DNA from: Persicaria tinctoria
Lineage: Eukaryota > Streptophyta > Magnoliopsida > Caryophyllales > Polygonaceae
NCBI GenBank assembly: GCA_037127255.1
Contig: JBANSL010000016.1
Coordinates: 5,954,501-6,018,500 of the forward strand
DNA length: 64,000 bases
Direction: 5' to 3'
The position numbers and the translations under genes are program-made. Below the pieces are notes generated by a model. That model had not been told where the DNA came from, searched no databases, and saw only the letters and a program-made list of their open reading frames with translations. Of this stretch, positions 10,101 through 20,945 are shown one piece after another; the first letter of the stretch is position 1, and every line of letters begins with the position of its first letter.

Positions 10101-13094
10101 GGGTTTGACTTTATAAAACTATTTGAAAGAACTTTTACACAGCCATCTTCCATTGGAAATTTCAATACAGGAGATGAAAATAAGAGCCTGTTTTGAGTGT
10201 CTACACATAATATTACTATTATCACAAGTATAATACTACTACTAATACCACTAAATTCAGAGAACTATGCTATCACACTCCCCCTTTCAGTTAAATTCCT
10301 CATTATAGCAGCCTCCTTTATTGATGGAAATTTTATTTTGGAAGCACAGTTTGACTTTATAAAACTATTTGAAAGAATTTTACACACAGCCATCTTCCAT
10401 TGTAATTTCAATACAGGAGATGAAAATAAGAGCCTGTTTTGAGTGTCTACACATAATATTATTATTATCACAAGTATAATACTACTACTAATACCACTAA
10501 ATTCAGAGAACTATGCTATCACATGCATCAAGCCTTGCATCGAATTTTATATGCCATGTAAACATTGCAGGAAACCAAACGAACTGAATTCCCATTATAT
10601 ATGGGTCACGCATTGACACTAAAGATCAATATCAGCAAACCACTACTCTTGCTGGCTAATAACAAATATCATTGATGATTTCATTAATCTCACACCTCCA
10701 TACCAGAGCTTAATCTCCAACCTAAAATATTACACCTCCCACTACATTCCACATCCAAATTACACCACCTCAGCCTCATTTCCCCTTATATTACAGTAAG
10801 CACTACCTTGTGCCAAGAGCCAGATTTGATCACTTCTTAATCTACCATTTGAGAAATAAACAGTAAATAAATAGATAAGTGATGGAAAAGATACCCTGTT
10901 GTCATCAAGCGAATACCAAATCCCACTTGACGTGCGAACAAAGCAGTAATAATGACCAGAATGTGTACTCCAACCAGCATGAACCAGAACGCCATACAAT
11001 GTATATTTCAATTCACCCTCCTGCAAATTAGCAAATATTTATACAATGTCTTTAAATCATCACAAAGCTTCTTGATATGATAACAGTGAAAAACGAGAGC
11101 ATACATACATGGGATCCAGAAACATAAGGCTTTAAATTCAGAATTGGACCAAACTGGACTTTCTTGTCGATCTTTTGCCCAGATATATGTGAGCCAAATC
11201 GCTTAAGATGGATAGTAAGAACAAAGGGCGCTTTGTCTATTGTAAGCTGTTTCAGCGCTCTTACTTTCTGTTTACACTGCTGGCACATATACTGTCTTTC
11301 ACCACCATCTAACTGCTCTGCAGCAGTAAAATGATTAAGAGCTTTATGAAGAGAATCAGCCTTGACTATTTCAAGACTCAAATCCAAGAAAGGATCAAAC
11401 TTGTTTGAACAATAGGAGCACTGCGTACATTTAACCTGAAAATTATAGGAAGACAGATCAGGTTTAGGAATCATTTTTTACAAATCAGAAACTTCTTTTA
11501 ATGGGCCAAGTCTTGATCAAGTTTTATGAAATTTTCAGGGAACAACCAACTGCTGTGATGTTATATATTTATTAGGTTCCTCAATAATAAATCATGAAAG
11601 TGCAAGAAAGTAGTGAACTACATTACCTGGCTCCTTAGGCAACCACCAAAGATTTTGTGAACTAAACTCTTCTCATGTGCACTGGGAGATTCATAAGGAA
11701 CTCCAGAAGGCAAGCAGCATTTGTGCATTGATTCAAGTAGGTGTACCATATACTCATGAGCATCCTCCTGTCTTGCAGTTCTGAAATTTCGAGAGATACC
11801 TGATTGGGTGGTCAAGAATAACACACATGGCATACAGGCACAAATTAAAAGAAGACAACCTTAGCGTGGCATTGAGGAGAACAACCCCAATACAACACCG
11901 AATGAGAAAGATTAATGTCCTCGTGTGCAGAAACATATAGTTCAGTGTAACAGCCTAGAATATTTCTTAACATTTCCAACTAGTTACTAAAATGAAATAT
12001 GAATAACGATATGTCAACTCCATTTTCTGAATATAGAAGAAATACATTTTACCCAAAAAGTAAGAAGATTATGAGCAATGGTGATAATACCAGCAAACAA
12101 CCACATAGCTCAGGTTATAAAATTTAAGAAAGCCCCGACACAGACGGACACAAGGCCAGTTTATGACGTAAAAATTAGAACATTTAGAGTGAAATGCAAA
12201 ATATGAAAGATACTACATTCATATTCCTACAAAACTAAAAACCAAAGAGCAGGATACGACGCAAGTTTGAGACAAGATCCTTAGGAGCCAATATTCTGCC
12301 TGTAGATTGCAGTGCCCGGCTGACATGGTTTTGGATAGCACATAAAGCACAAAATCCAACCACGTGACCTTCAAGGGAAAAAAAAAAAGAAGATAAAATT
12401 AGATATACAGTTCCTCAAAATATCAGGAATTAAAATTTAAAGGGAATAGGTTTCAAAAGAAAATGCTCCATCGTCAACACAGTCAGTAACAATAAAATAT
12501 ATCCTATAAACCATTAACTATGTTATAAAGATGAACCAAAAAAGAGCAACGGACTCACAAGATTTTTGATGCTTTCCACTTAGCAAATAGGCTACTAGAG
12601 GTTCTGTATGTGTCAAGCATTGGAGAACGGAGTTAAGAAAACAAGTGTTCCCAAGATTCTCCAGGCCAGCACCCTGTACATGGCAAATAACATTGTAATA
12701 TATCAAGCATTGTTTCAGTGAAGATACTCTGAGATTGAGTGAACAAAACACTAGTACTGCTGCAAGATCACATTCAAATAGAAATCGAGGTTTCAGTGAA
12801 GATACTCTGAGACTGAGTGAAAAATAACTGTAGTGAGTATAATTATAGCTGCAAAATTTTCAAAGATCAACTTACAATCCTTCTGACAATCATGCGAAAT
12901 TTGACATCATTATCCAAGTCCTTCTCAAGATTGGCTTGAGATGATCTAGAAGGATTTGAACCCCGTGGATTTTGAGCTTTGAAATTCGAGCCATTGAAAG
13001 AGAAGAAAGGTTTTCTACTCAGGTGAAATCCATTTTGTTGTGGTACAGAAGACCCATTGGTAGTTGAAGAAGTGGAGTTACAATAGCCCACCAT
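7124..13094 (-). CDS. UBP23: Ubiquitin carboxyl-terminal hydrolase, UBP23-like (C19 cysteine protease)
   Basis: Ten coding exons rebuilt on the minus strand: 13094-12876, 12673-12559, 12368-12258, 11799-11627, 11435-11109, 11020-10895, 9806-8721, 8467-7873, 7603-7510 and 7271-7124. All borders are GT-AG and the phases close to a 997-residue protein. The Cys box [17 protein letters not shown] puts the nucleophile at Cys84. The zinc-binding CxxC pairs are CTQCSYC and CQQC. The His box [13 protein letters not shown] puts the catalytic His at about 338, followed by WYSLDDNRV. The catalytic domain spans about 74-375. The long tail is hydrophilic, Lys/Ser-rich, contains tandem repeats and ends in [11 protein letters not shown] ... 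NQPFRI, as I recall for UBP23/UBP16-type plant enzymes. It removes ubiquitin from proteins. ATG 13094 was chosen because an AG acceptor lies 17 bp upstream at 13111/13112, implying a 5' UTR intron back to a donor near 13770. Confidence 0.9.
8873..9306 (-). repeat. Coding tandem repeat in the deubiquitinase tail (four ~37-residue units)
   Basis: The largest exon contains four consecutive copies of a unit of about 37-38 codons (about 111-114 bp). They begin [39 protein letters not shown] and [13 protein letters not shown], and continue with QHSTN-like and GGVPKS-like segments. The reading frame is kept through all units and the last is shortened. The segment is Ser/Lys/Glu/Asn-rich and probably unstructured. 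Family members are expected to differ in copy number here. Confidence 0.85.
10026..10522. repeat. 249-bp direct tandem duplication in intron 6 of the deubiquitinase gene
   Basis: The segment 10026-10274 (ACACTCCCCCTTTCAG... to ...CTATGCTATC) is repeated at 10275-10522 with only a few substitutions and short indels, for example GCGCAGGGG versus GCACAG. The break points carry the shared word CTATGCTATCACA. The high identity suggests a recent local duplication. It lies wholly inside the intron 9807-10894, so the protein is unaffected. Confidence 0.9.
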
Positions 13095-13111
13095 CCTGCC
13101 TGTGTTCGAAG

Positions 13112-14596
13112 CTGAATACAATGTCAAACTTGTGAACTAGAAGAAATACTGGCAAGATCATCAAATCTGATCAATGCATGAAGAAACAGAAATGCACATG
13201 CAATATTGCATAGTTCCCAAACATCGAAACAAACATGGAAATGAATCAGTCCTAAGATTGGCATAGCTGAGCTAAACGCTTGGAAATAAATCACTGCCTT
13301 TCTTTATTACTACTTGATTGATGATTAAGGATATGATGAAAGAAATGTTGATATTTACTTTTCTCACAAGATTGGCACTGCAACATCAAGATGCCAGCTA
13401 GCCAGTTATCAATCAAATCCATAGAACCAATGCAAATCATGTCAAATTTCTAAAGCAATCAAGGATTAGCTACAACGGATCTCAATAAGACTGCCACACT
13501 GGCACTAGAGCACCCCGAAAGTGGCATTCATCAAAGCCAACACCTAAAAATCGCATACTATCGTAAAATCACCCTCTTCAAACAACTTAACAGACAATTC
13601 ACATCCTTCCAAACCTAATTTCCGATTCCAATGAAATCCAGCCACAAATATTGGAGAGGGAGACACCGAAATGCGTTTTAGGGAGAAACTAAGGCAAATC
13701 AGGGTAGCGATGGTACGAAAAACAAGTGAGATCATGCGTATCATAACAAGAGAAGGTGAAGGAGATTACTTTTCAGGTGGATGGTAGATCATCGACCGCC
13801 GGCGGGGTAACGAGGCGGCCACTGCAGCTGATGAGATTTTGATAACACAACCGACGGCCCGAATACAAAGGAGATGATAGGCGATGATGAGATGAAGGTG
13901 ATTGATGCGGACGGAACGATCAGGCAGGTGGCGATGAAGGCTGATGGAGGCGAGAGAGATCGATCGGAAGAAAGGGGAATGGAACGGCGACGGCGTGGTG
14001 GTGGGAAAGATGGCTCAAGTAGGGTTTTGCTCTTCCAAAAATCCTAAACACACTCCCTCTATTGTTGTTTTCTTCATCGCACTTTTATAAGGCGCGTGAG
14101 TTGCTCCTTCTGTTCTGTGTATTATTGAATTCAATATCGTTAAAATAGTAGGTTTTCAAAAGAAAATAGAAAATTTTAACTTTCGCGAAATGCGAGAAGT
14201 TGTGAACGTAATTTGGACCTAGGGAGTAATATCGCTTAAACCATTCTCATCCGTTTCTCTAAAAAAAATTCTGAAAATAAAATATACATTTTTTAAATTA
14301 TTTTTGTTTTAACTCTATCAGCTTCTCTATTTTAAAATTTTAGATAATTATTTAGTTTAGAGAATCTAGCAGATTTAGAAAACTTTTTATTCTTTCCATT
14401 GCTTCTCTATTTTTGAGAATGTGATAGAGAATATATTAGATTAAAAAATGTCTTAAAGTTCTCCAAAATTTCTCCAAAATGGGAAAAATATTGGAGAGCC
14501 TCTTAAAGTTGAATCCAAATATAAAGTATGAATTCATATTTGTTCTCATCTCTTTTGTCATATTTACCAACCCCAAAAAAAATTATAACTAGCTAT
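13112..14596. other. 5' UTR intron, untranslated first exon and promoter region of the deubiquitinase gene
   Basis: The interval holds the putative leader intron (about 13112-13769), a GC-richer untranslated exon (about 13770-14030) and upstream AT-rich DNA. I found no other gene. The open stretch at 13544-13744 on the minus strand lies in the intron and matches no family. Confidence 0.4.
14082..14089 (-). promoter_or_regulatory. Candidate TATA box of the deubiquitinase gene
   Basis: On the minus strand the sequence is TATAAAAG, just upstream of a GC-richer stretch (about 13770-14030) that fits a first untranslated exon ending at a GTAATC donor near 13769. A 5' UTR intron then explains the ~1 kb between this box and the start codon. 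This is inferred from position and consensus only. Confidence 0.4.
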
Positions 14597-14741
14597 TACT
14601 CCATACGATTTTTAATATAAGTCATTTGACTTTTGAGCACGTAATTTAAGGAGTTAAAAACTATATTAAATATTGATTTTTTTGCTCCTTAAACTACGTG
14701 TTCAAAAATTAAATGTCATATATTTAAAATCGGAGGGAGTA
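14597..14741. mobile_element. Stowaway-like MITE (Tc1/mariner type) with TA target
   Basis: The body is flanked by TA on both sides (14597-14598 and 14740-14741). The left end reads CTCCATACGATTTTTAATAT and the right end, reverse-complemented, reads CTCCCTCCGATTTTAAATAT. The inverted repeat extends inward through GACTTTTGAGCACGTAATTTAAGGAG and its counterpart, meeting near 14670. The CTCCCTCCG terminus and TA duplication are typical of Stowaway MITEs mobilised by mariner-like transposases. There is no coding capacity. Confidence 0.8.
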
Positions 14742-15736
14742 TTAAAGAAGTAAAAAGATAATTTGTTGCAAACTCTTTATTTATATTATTAAAGAAGTAA
14801 AAAAATTCATTTTTACAATTTTTTTTAATTCAAAGTACTAAATGTAAATAATATATAAAAAAAATATTTGTTTCCTTATCCGAAATATATTTATATTTGT
14901 TAAATATAAATAATATATTTAATTGACTTGCTTTGAAAATAATAGGTAATTTTAAAAATGAGTGTGCTTATGTGTTGTATTTTTTTGGCGGAAATGTAGA
15001 TAATTATGTGCAATTTAAAAGTGGAGGATGATTTTGTGCAATATTGAAAAAGTAAAGGTTCATTCTCGCTTATAAAAAAAAAGTAAAAATTATGATTTTG
15101 GGCACCAGACGAAATTTTGCAAAATCTTAAGGTGTCATCTGAAAAATAAAAAAATGTGGGACACCATTCAAAAAAATTGTCTAAATATCAGGGGCATCAA
15201 CAGGAATTTCTCATATATAATGACATTTTGTGTGAGGTAACTATAAAGATTGAACTATTCAACTATGAAATTTGCTTCCTTTTTAAAAGTTTTTTTTTTT
15301 TGTAAATGGTAAGATAAGGATGACTTATCATGAGTATTTTGATCATGGATGTATTAGAAATCACATCGTAAATTTTTCTAGTTTGTAGAACATGACTGCC
15401 TGTATGCAAAACAAGTCAATTAAATATATTATTTACATTTAACAAATATAAATATATTTCATATAAAGAAACATCATACTAGCTTAACAAGTTTTCACCA
15501 AATAACTAATCAAAAAAAAAAAAAAGTTTTCACCAACTATCCTGGCAAAAACTAGGTTCCAAACATCGTACTAGCTTATTAATTTATATTAAACACGAAT
15601 AATCCACCACCTTTAGTTAACTCGTTAGCTATTCTTTTACCAATCATAGCCCAAATCAATCATTTGTTTTCATGAAGATATTGAGCCTCTCTTTGTCCTA
15701 GTTAACTTATCTCTCCCAATCAATTGTTCTTGATTA
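14742..15736. other. AT-rich intergenic DNA, no gene seen
   Basis: AT-rich sequence with long A and T runs. The words TAAATATAAATAATATATTTAATTGACTTG (about 14900-14930) and their inverse near 15415-15450 form a widely spaced inverted repeat, perhaps the decayed ends of another small element. No open reading frame of interest. Confidence 0.4.
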
Positions 15737-16043
15737 CTATTATTTTTTGATAAAGTAAGAATTCGATATCAAACAAGTATGATTGTTGAGAGGTCGATAA
15801 GTCGACAAACGGAAACCCGTCGAAACATACAACAAAAACTAGAAAAGGGCGCAATATAACAAGTAGAATGCGCACTCTACCACATAAATGAATCTAAGCA
15901 GACCTAAAACTAGCAATTTGAGGGCGTAGACTAAGAACGAAGTCAAGCAACACCAAGAAGTAGCACCGCTAGCCAACAATATATCAGGAATCTCCCATGG
16001 GGCAGTAAAGACGAACCTCCAAGGAAGCTCCTTCCCGAACATG
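15737..16043 (-). mobile_element. 5'-truncated LINE-like 3' end, copy 1
   Basis: Read on the minus strand, this segment aligns with plus-strand 32164-32440: both start CCTTGGAGGTTCGTCTT and pass through AGCGGTGCT/TGCGGTGCT, then GACGG.TTxCCGTxTGTCGAC and TCGAATT. Both end in an A-rich tail (TCAAAAAATAAT here). An A-tail at one end and different break points at the other are typical of non-LTR retrotransposons. An open stretch reads WRFVFTAPWEIPDIL but is not a recognised domain. Sequence of similar style continues to about 16150 and may belong to the same copy. Confidence 0.6.
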
Positions 16044-17129
16044 GAGTCGCCCCGTACCTACCACATCGAGCCTAGCCAATCCCGACTCTGGATGCTAGAA
16101 CCCCAACAAAGGAAAACTTTGCCTGGACACATCAGAAACAAAGCCACACTCTCACAATCAATTGTTCCTGATATATATTTTGTTTGTCTGGGTAATGGTC
16201 CTAATAGATTTAATCATATATATTAAGCTTAAAATATAATTATAAGCTTTACACAATAGTCTAAAGTAGATTAACACAATTTATATGGTATTTAATTTTA
16301 AATTCATACTATTTTAAGCACAATATAAATAATGTTAGACAAACACTTTCACAGTGTTTATATATATAATTGCATTATAAACATAATCAATTAGAATCCA
16401 TCCTTATTTTTTCATGTTAAATAGGATACTTTTGTGTTTATTTCTTTCATTCTTTGGTGTATTCGTCCTATTTATTTTCTTTTGTACCATATTACCTCCA
16501 AATAATATGAGTTACTTTTGTGCTGTGTAATCACTATAAGATGCCTTAAATCACCTATTAAAAATGTGAGGATGTTTATATTGTAAGTCAATTTTTTTTT
16601 AAAATATCAATTTTATTGGAAAATAAAAAAACTTGTTGTTTTATACTGTAATTGTAAATCATGCACAAAATAAAGCATTTCTTATTAAGTAAAGAAAACT
16701 TAATAAAGCCATCTAAAGGCAGCAAGTTGAAGACCAAAGAACAACAACAACAACCATTCTAGTTTTTCTCACCAAGAGTAGAGTTTAGGTAGTCGAGATG
16801 TACGCATTATTTCTCCGACGACGTCAAGCAGGTATTTTTAAAAGACCACAACCTTAACAGGAGTAACAAACTTAAATGAACATAAAGACAAAAAAATAAA
16901 AAATGGAAACACCCTAGCTAGGCGCAGATGCAACACACAACCTAACCTTCATCCACACAGATAGCACTTCTCCCGTGTCTCCTACAAAATTAAATACGGA
17001 ATATAAAGTAAAATCAAATATAAGGCATGACACTAAATATGCATAATTGTAATTATATATGTGATCCATTACCTTGAATGGAAAATTATTGCATTTCATT
17101 TCGTACAACATGAACTGCTTGCTCGAGTA
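16044..17129. other. Intergenic region 3' of the receptor-like protein gene
   Basis: AT-rich DNA with no supported gene. The part nearest 17129 probably contains the 3' UTR of the receptor-like protein. Microsatellite-like TATATATA and ACAACAACA stretches are present. Confidence 0.4.
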
Positions 17130-19901
17130 TCAATCCTCACTGTGACTGTCATATATCCAATCTGTAAGCTCTTCGGCAATCCGCGAGTAAGTGAATCTCA
17201 ATTTGCTGTGAAAAATTACCATTACAATGACTCCCCAAAAGCCGATAGCATATCCCAACATAATGACTAAATAGAACCACATCTTCTCATGCGTATCGTC
17301 TCCTTCGTCTTCAAGGACCATGCTAGTCGGGGGATGGGCAATGCCATCTGGAAAGCATTTTACCGACAGTAGATCACCGCACAAGCCTGGGTTGCCCATA
17401 TATATCGATGGATCATCAAGAGTTTCTAGATGCCGACCGGTGGGGATTGGCCCTCCTAAGTTGTTGAATGACAAATTCATGGTGGACAAAGAATCCAGAG
17501 AAGAGATGCTTTCGGGAATCGATCCAGAAAGATTGTTGTATGAGAAATCGAGGGACTCTAGAGATTTCATCTTTCCTATCTCCGCGGGAATATTTCCCGT
17601 GAAATGATTATGCGATAAGTTGAGATTCAGCAGGAGGGATAAGTTTGTGATATTTGCAGGAATCACACCGACAAAGTGATTACATGAAAGATCCATACTT
17701 ATTAGTTGGTCTAATATTGTGGTGTACTCTCTCTCTTGCCCTTTGATTACTTCTTCAACGATCATAGCAAAAATTGGCTGATCTCCAACCATGGACCATC
17801 CAGTTTCACTTATCCACATCCCAGAACTCATGGCTGTGATGTAACCAAAACATTGAGGAATAGTTCCCACCAAATTATTGTTTGCAAGGTCTATAAGGCG
17901 AAGCGTTTTGACCGAACATAGCTCCAATGGAATTACTCCCTCGAACCCATTTTCTCGCAATATGAGAATTCCTAAACTATCAAAGGTTGTTCCATTCCAA
18001 GGTGGAATTTCCCCATGAAGATTATTCATACTCACATCCAGGAGTTGCAAGAATGAAGGAAAGATGAAGGATGATATCAAAGGGAGATTCCCTCCAAGTA
18101 AATTGTTATTCAACCTCAATGAATATGAATACCAGATGAGACACTCGGGTATGGGGCCAGAAAGTTTGTTTGAAGATAAATCCAATACTTCAATTACAAA
18201 GTAGTATGGGTCACAATCGGGAATCATCCCCGACAACCTATTATTTTGAAGATGAAGGACACCCAATGATCCTACTCTGAACAATGATCTTGGAATCGAA
18301 CCATTAATGTGGTTACTAGCAAGTCGTAAGATCGTCAAAGATGGCATAGCAGTGCCAATGTTGTTTGGAAGAGGCCCAAATATACCGGTATCAGACAAGT
18401 CAAGCTGAGACATATTCTTTTGACTTAGAATCCATCTAGGAAATGGACTATTCAATTTGCAATGTAGTAGACTCATAGATTTAAGTCGAAATGGAGGCAT
18501 CCAGTCAGGAGAGAAGTTAAACATTGTGGGATTGGAGCTTAAATCAAGGTAGGTTAAACTAGAGAGGTTAGCCAAGCTTACTTGATGCACAACAATCAAA
18601 TTATTATGTGACAATACTATGAATTCCAAAGACGACAATCCTCCCAAGGAAGAAGGAAGACCTTCTAACTTATTGTATGATAGATCTAAGGCTAGGAGGG
18701 AAGACAAATTTCCAATTATTGGCAAGTAACCACTGATGTTATTGGATTTCATGTATAGGTACTGCAAATCATATTTGCTACACCTAGGACGAAAATTAAC
18801 ATCTGATTTTGATACCTCTTCTTGAAGTTGGTTATGTGATAAATCTAGATATTTTAAGCTACAAAAACTATATATGTTGTTCATGATCCCTCCATTCATG
18901 CTGGTAAAATTATTTCCACTAAGAAAGAGATATTCAAGGTGTTTTTTGTTAGCCAACCATGATGGAATTGAAGAACTAAACCCATTATGTGATAGGTCAA
19001 GGCTTGTTAGAAAGCTCAAATCTTGGATGGAACGAGGGAATGATCCATTGAAGTAATTGTAAGCGAGACTTAGGTATCTTATAGAGCTCAGGTTTTGTAT
19101 GAAATGCGGAATCGAGCCATGGAAACTGTTGAATCGAAGGTCTAGGTGTTGAAGGGTGGTAGACGAAATATTTCCGACTATGTGAGAGTTTCCTAGTCCA
19201 CAATTAGCCAAGTTTAACACTGACAAAGATGGAAGCTTGTGAAGTACATCTAGTGTATCAAGGGCTTGACTCAACTTAATCCCACTTTGGTCAAGGTATT
19301 GCAAATTCTCAAGCTTGAATGCCCATTCTAGGTTATTCGCCTCAACTTCTTGGTGAAACAAATACCCCCAGGTTCCATCTCTAAAACTCACTTCCCTCTC
19401 AAAACTTTTGATGGCCTCCCAGTTTGAACAAGAAGTGCAAAGATCAAGGACAACAAGTTCTGTAAGATTGCCTAGATGAGGAGAAACTTCACCACCAAAA
19501 GACGCGGAAGAGAGGTTTAGATATTGCAGGTGCCTCATTAACCCAATGAATTCAGGAATTTTTGAAGAGTTAAAGAAGTTGCTACTCAAATCCAAATAGG
19601 ATAAATACTTCAACTCAAGCAAAGCAGAGTTTACCTCATTAGCTACTAAACCGGATCTATAATCGCCTCTCAAATCAAGCTTGATGACGTTGCCGGTAAC
19701 TTGGTCACATCCAACTCCCTTCCAGTTACAACAATCTTGCCCCACCCATGAACCAAGATGGTTCCATTCGTCAATGAAGCTGTGTTTGAACTGGAGCAAG
19801 GCTTTTCTTTCAGCTTCCTTACAAGTGAATCTGAATCCCTGGCTTGCATTGCAAATGCAAACTAAGAGAAACAACAAACTGATTTGGAATCTTTGGCCCA
19901 T
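17130..19901 (-). CDS. Leucine-rich repeat receptor-like protein (Cf-9/Eix2 class)
   Basis: One uninterrupted reading frame of 923 codons, intronless as usual for this family. Residues 1-22 form a signal peptide. The cysteine-capped LRRNT domain (ERKALLQFKHS ... DCCNWKGVGCD) is followed by roughly 25-30 extracellular LRRs with the plant LxxLxLxxNxLxGxIP consensus. The C-terminal cap NPGLCGDLLSVKC follows, then an acidic stretch (EDEGDD), a single membrane helix at about 874-897 (GYAIGFWGVIV) and a 26-residue cytoplasmic tail ending HSED. There is no kinase domain, so it is an RLP rather than an RLK. Such proteins sit in the plasma membrane and sense microbial or developmental ligands together with SOBIR1/BAK1-type kinases. 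The ligand cannot be told from sequence. No frameshift or stop interrupts it. Confidence 0.93.
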   Translation of the reverse strand: MGQRFQISLLFLLVCICNASQGFRFTCKEAERKALLQFKHSFIDEWNHLGSWVGQDCCNWKGVGCDQVTGNVIKLDLRGDYRSGLVANEVNSALLELKYLSYLDLSSNFFNSSKIPEFIGLMRHLQYLNLSSASFGGEVSPHLGNLTELVVLDLCTSCSNWEAIKSFEREVSFRDGTWGYLFHQEVEANNLEWAFKLENLQYLDQSGIKLSQALDTLDVLHKLPSLSVLNLANCGLGNSHIVGNISSTTLQHLDLRFNSFHGSIPHFIQNLSSIRYLSLAYNYFNGSFPRSIQDLSFLTSLDLSHNGFSSSIPSWLANKKHLEYLFLSGNNFTSMNGGIMNNIYSFCSLKYLDLSHNQLQEEVSKSDVNFRPRCSKYDLQYLYMKSNNISGYLPIIGNLSSLLALDLSYNKLEGLPSSLGGLSSLEFIVLSHNNLIVVHQVSLANLSSLTYLDLSSNPTMFNFSPDWMPPFRLKSMSLLHCKLNSPFPRWILSQKNMSQLDLSDTGIFGPLPNNIGTAMPSLTILRLASNHINGSIPRSLFRVGSLGVLHLQNNRLSGMIPDCDPYYFVIEVLDLSSNKLSGPIPECLIWYSYSLRLNNNLLGGNLPLISSFIFPSFLQLLDVSMNNLHGEIPPWNGTTFDSLGILILRENGFEGVIPLELCSVKTLRLIDLANNNLVGTIPQCFGYITAMSSGMWISETGWSMVGDQPIFAMIVEEVIKGQEREYTTILDQLISMDLSCNHFVGVIPANITNLSLLLNLNLSHNHFTGNIPAEIGKMKSLESLDFSYNNLSGSIPESISSLDSLSTMNLSFNNLGGPIPTGRHLETLDDPSIYMGNPGLCGDLLSVKCFPDGIAHPPTSMVLEDEGDDTHEKMWFYLVIMLGYAIGFWGVIVMVIFHSKLRFTYSRIAEELTDWIYDSHSED

Positions 19902-20033
19902 ATCTACAAGATAGAAGCCTATTTGGTGGGGGAGCTTGTACTTTTTTTTTTTTCCTCTTTCTTTTTTATAATAAGATGTGTAGATAGGATTTCATGGTAG
20001 ATGGATATAATCTATTATAGGCAAGTATGGCTT

Positions 20034-20043
20034 CCTTTTTATA
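20034..20043 (-). promoter_or_regulatory. Candidate TATA box of the receptor-like protein gene
   Basis: The minus strand reads TATAAAAAGG about 135 bp upstream of the ATG at 19901, a plausible core-promoter distance with a ~100-nt leader. A second weaker TATA-like site (TATAAAAAAG) lies at about 19962-19971. The assignment uses consensus and position only. Confidence 0.45.
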
Positions 20044-20161
20044 GGAGAAACTAACAATCATGCCCTACCCTTGATGCACTATTAAACCATTACCAACAAA
20101 TACTTCAATATTAATAACGTGTTGATTTTTTTTTCAAGAGGATGAAAAGTCTATATATACA

Positions 20162-20401
20162 TACTACCTCCTTTCCAAAATACATGGGTTTTTAGTTTTC
20201 GACACATTTTTTAAGGAGCGAAAAACTCTATAAAATATTATTTTTTTAATTAACTTTTTTTATATAATTTAATACTTATTAGTAATAAGTATCAAATTAT
20301 GTAAAAAAATTCATTAAAAAAATAATATTTTATATAGTTTTTCGCTCCTTAAAAAACGTGTCGAAAAGTCAAAACCCATGTATTTTGGAACGGATGGAGT
20401 A
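20162..20401. mobile_element. Stowaway-like MITE, near-perfect foldback
   Basis: TA flanks at 20162-20163 and 20400-20401. Left arm CTACCTCCTTTCCAAAATAC, right arm (reverse complement) CTCCATCCGTTCCAAAATAC. Both continue through ATGGGTTTT and CGACACxTTTTTTAAGGAGCG to a central palindrome AATACTTATTAGTAATAAGT near 20270-20290. Nearly the whole 240 bp can fold into one hairpin. The element lies about 260 bp upstream of the receptor-like protein start. Confidence 0.85.
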
Positions 20402-20603
20402 TCAATATAAGACTTTTTCACATAGTTTAAGGAATTAAATATTAAACTATATAAAATATTAAAATTTTTTTGACAATTTTACAATTTAATACTTATTAAT
20501 AAGTATTAAATTGTAAAAAAAAATTAATATTTTATATAGCTTTTATCTTCTTAAACTATGCGCACAAAATTAAAAAATCTTATATTTATTATAGAAGGGA
20601 GTA
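20400..20603. mobile_element. Second Stowaway-like foldback MITE abutting the first
   Basis: It shares the TA at 20400-20401 with the previous element and ends at TA 20602-20603 next to GAAGGGAG. Arms: ATATAAGACTTTTTCACATAG on the left against ATATAAGATTTTTTAATTTTG (reverse complement of the right end), then TTTAAGGA/TTTAAGAA and a central AATACTTATTAATAAGTATT. The left terminus lacks the CTCCCTCC end, so it was probably trimmed when, or before, the neighbour inserted. Confidence 0.7.
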
Positions 20604-20814
20604 AAGACTATTAGCAGCATGCCTTTTTATCTATTAAGAAGATAACTGATAAAGAATTGCACTCAGGTCCTTTTTTCTTTTTACAATATATTTACGATTT
20701 GGGAAAAAAAACCAGTCAAACCAATTTTTTGAAAGAAGATCAAGAGATCACGCGCAGAGGAAAATTTGAAAAACTAGGCAAAGGGCCATCCAGTTTTACG
20801 TTGAAATGAAAGAT

Positions 20815-20945
20815 GATCAACCTTGAATTGGTAAACAAAGAGCGGTCATTCCGGAGTTCGAACCGGTGACCTATAACTATTATCCACAAGTTCTTTCCGG
20901 TGAGCCATTTCGGAATGGTTGATGACCAACCATATACAACGAGAT
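20815..20945 (-). mobile_element. tRNA-derived SINE-like element, copy 1
   Basis: On the minus strand there is a box-A-like word TGGCTCACCGG (20897-20907) and a box-B-like word GGTTCGAACTCC (20853-20864), at spacing comparable to a tRNA-type internal promoter. The segment aligns with plus-strand 22447-22575: both contain GAATGACCGCTCTTTxTTTACC just after box B and AACCATT before box A. Two copies in opposite orientation with pol III boxes suggest a SINE head. The 3' tail was not delimited. Confidence 0.55.

Noticed and set aside
8873..10522. Regular repeats considered as a CRISPR array
   Set aside because: A eukaryotic gene; the repeats are contiguous coding or intronic duplications without unique spacers of constant length.
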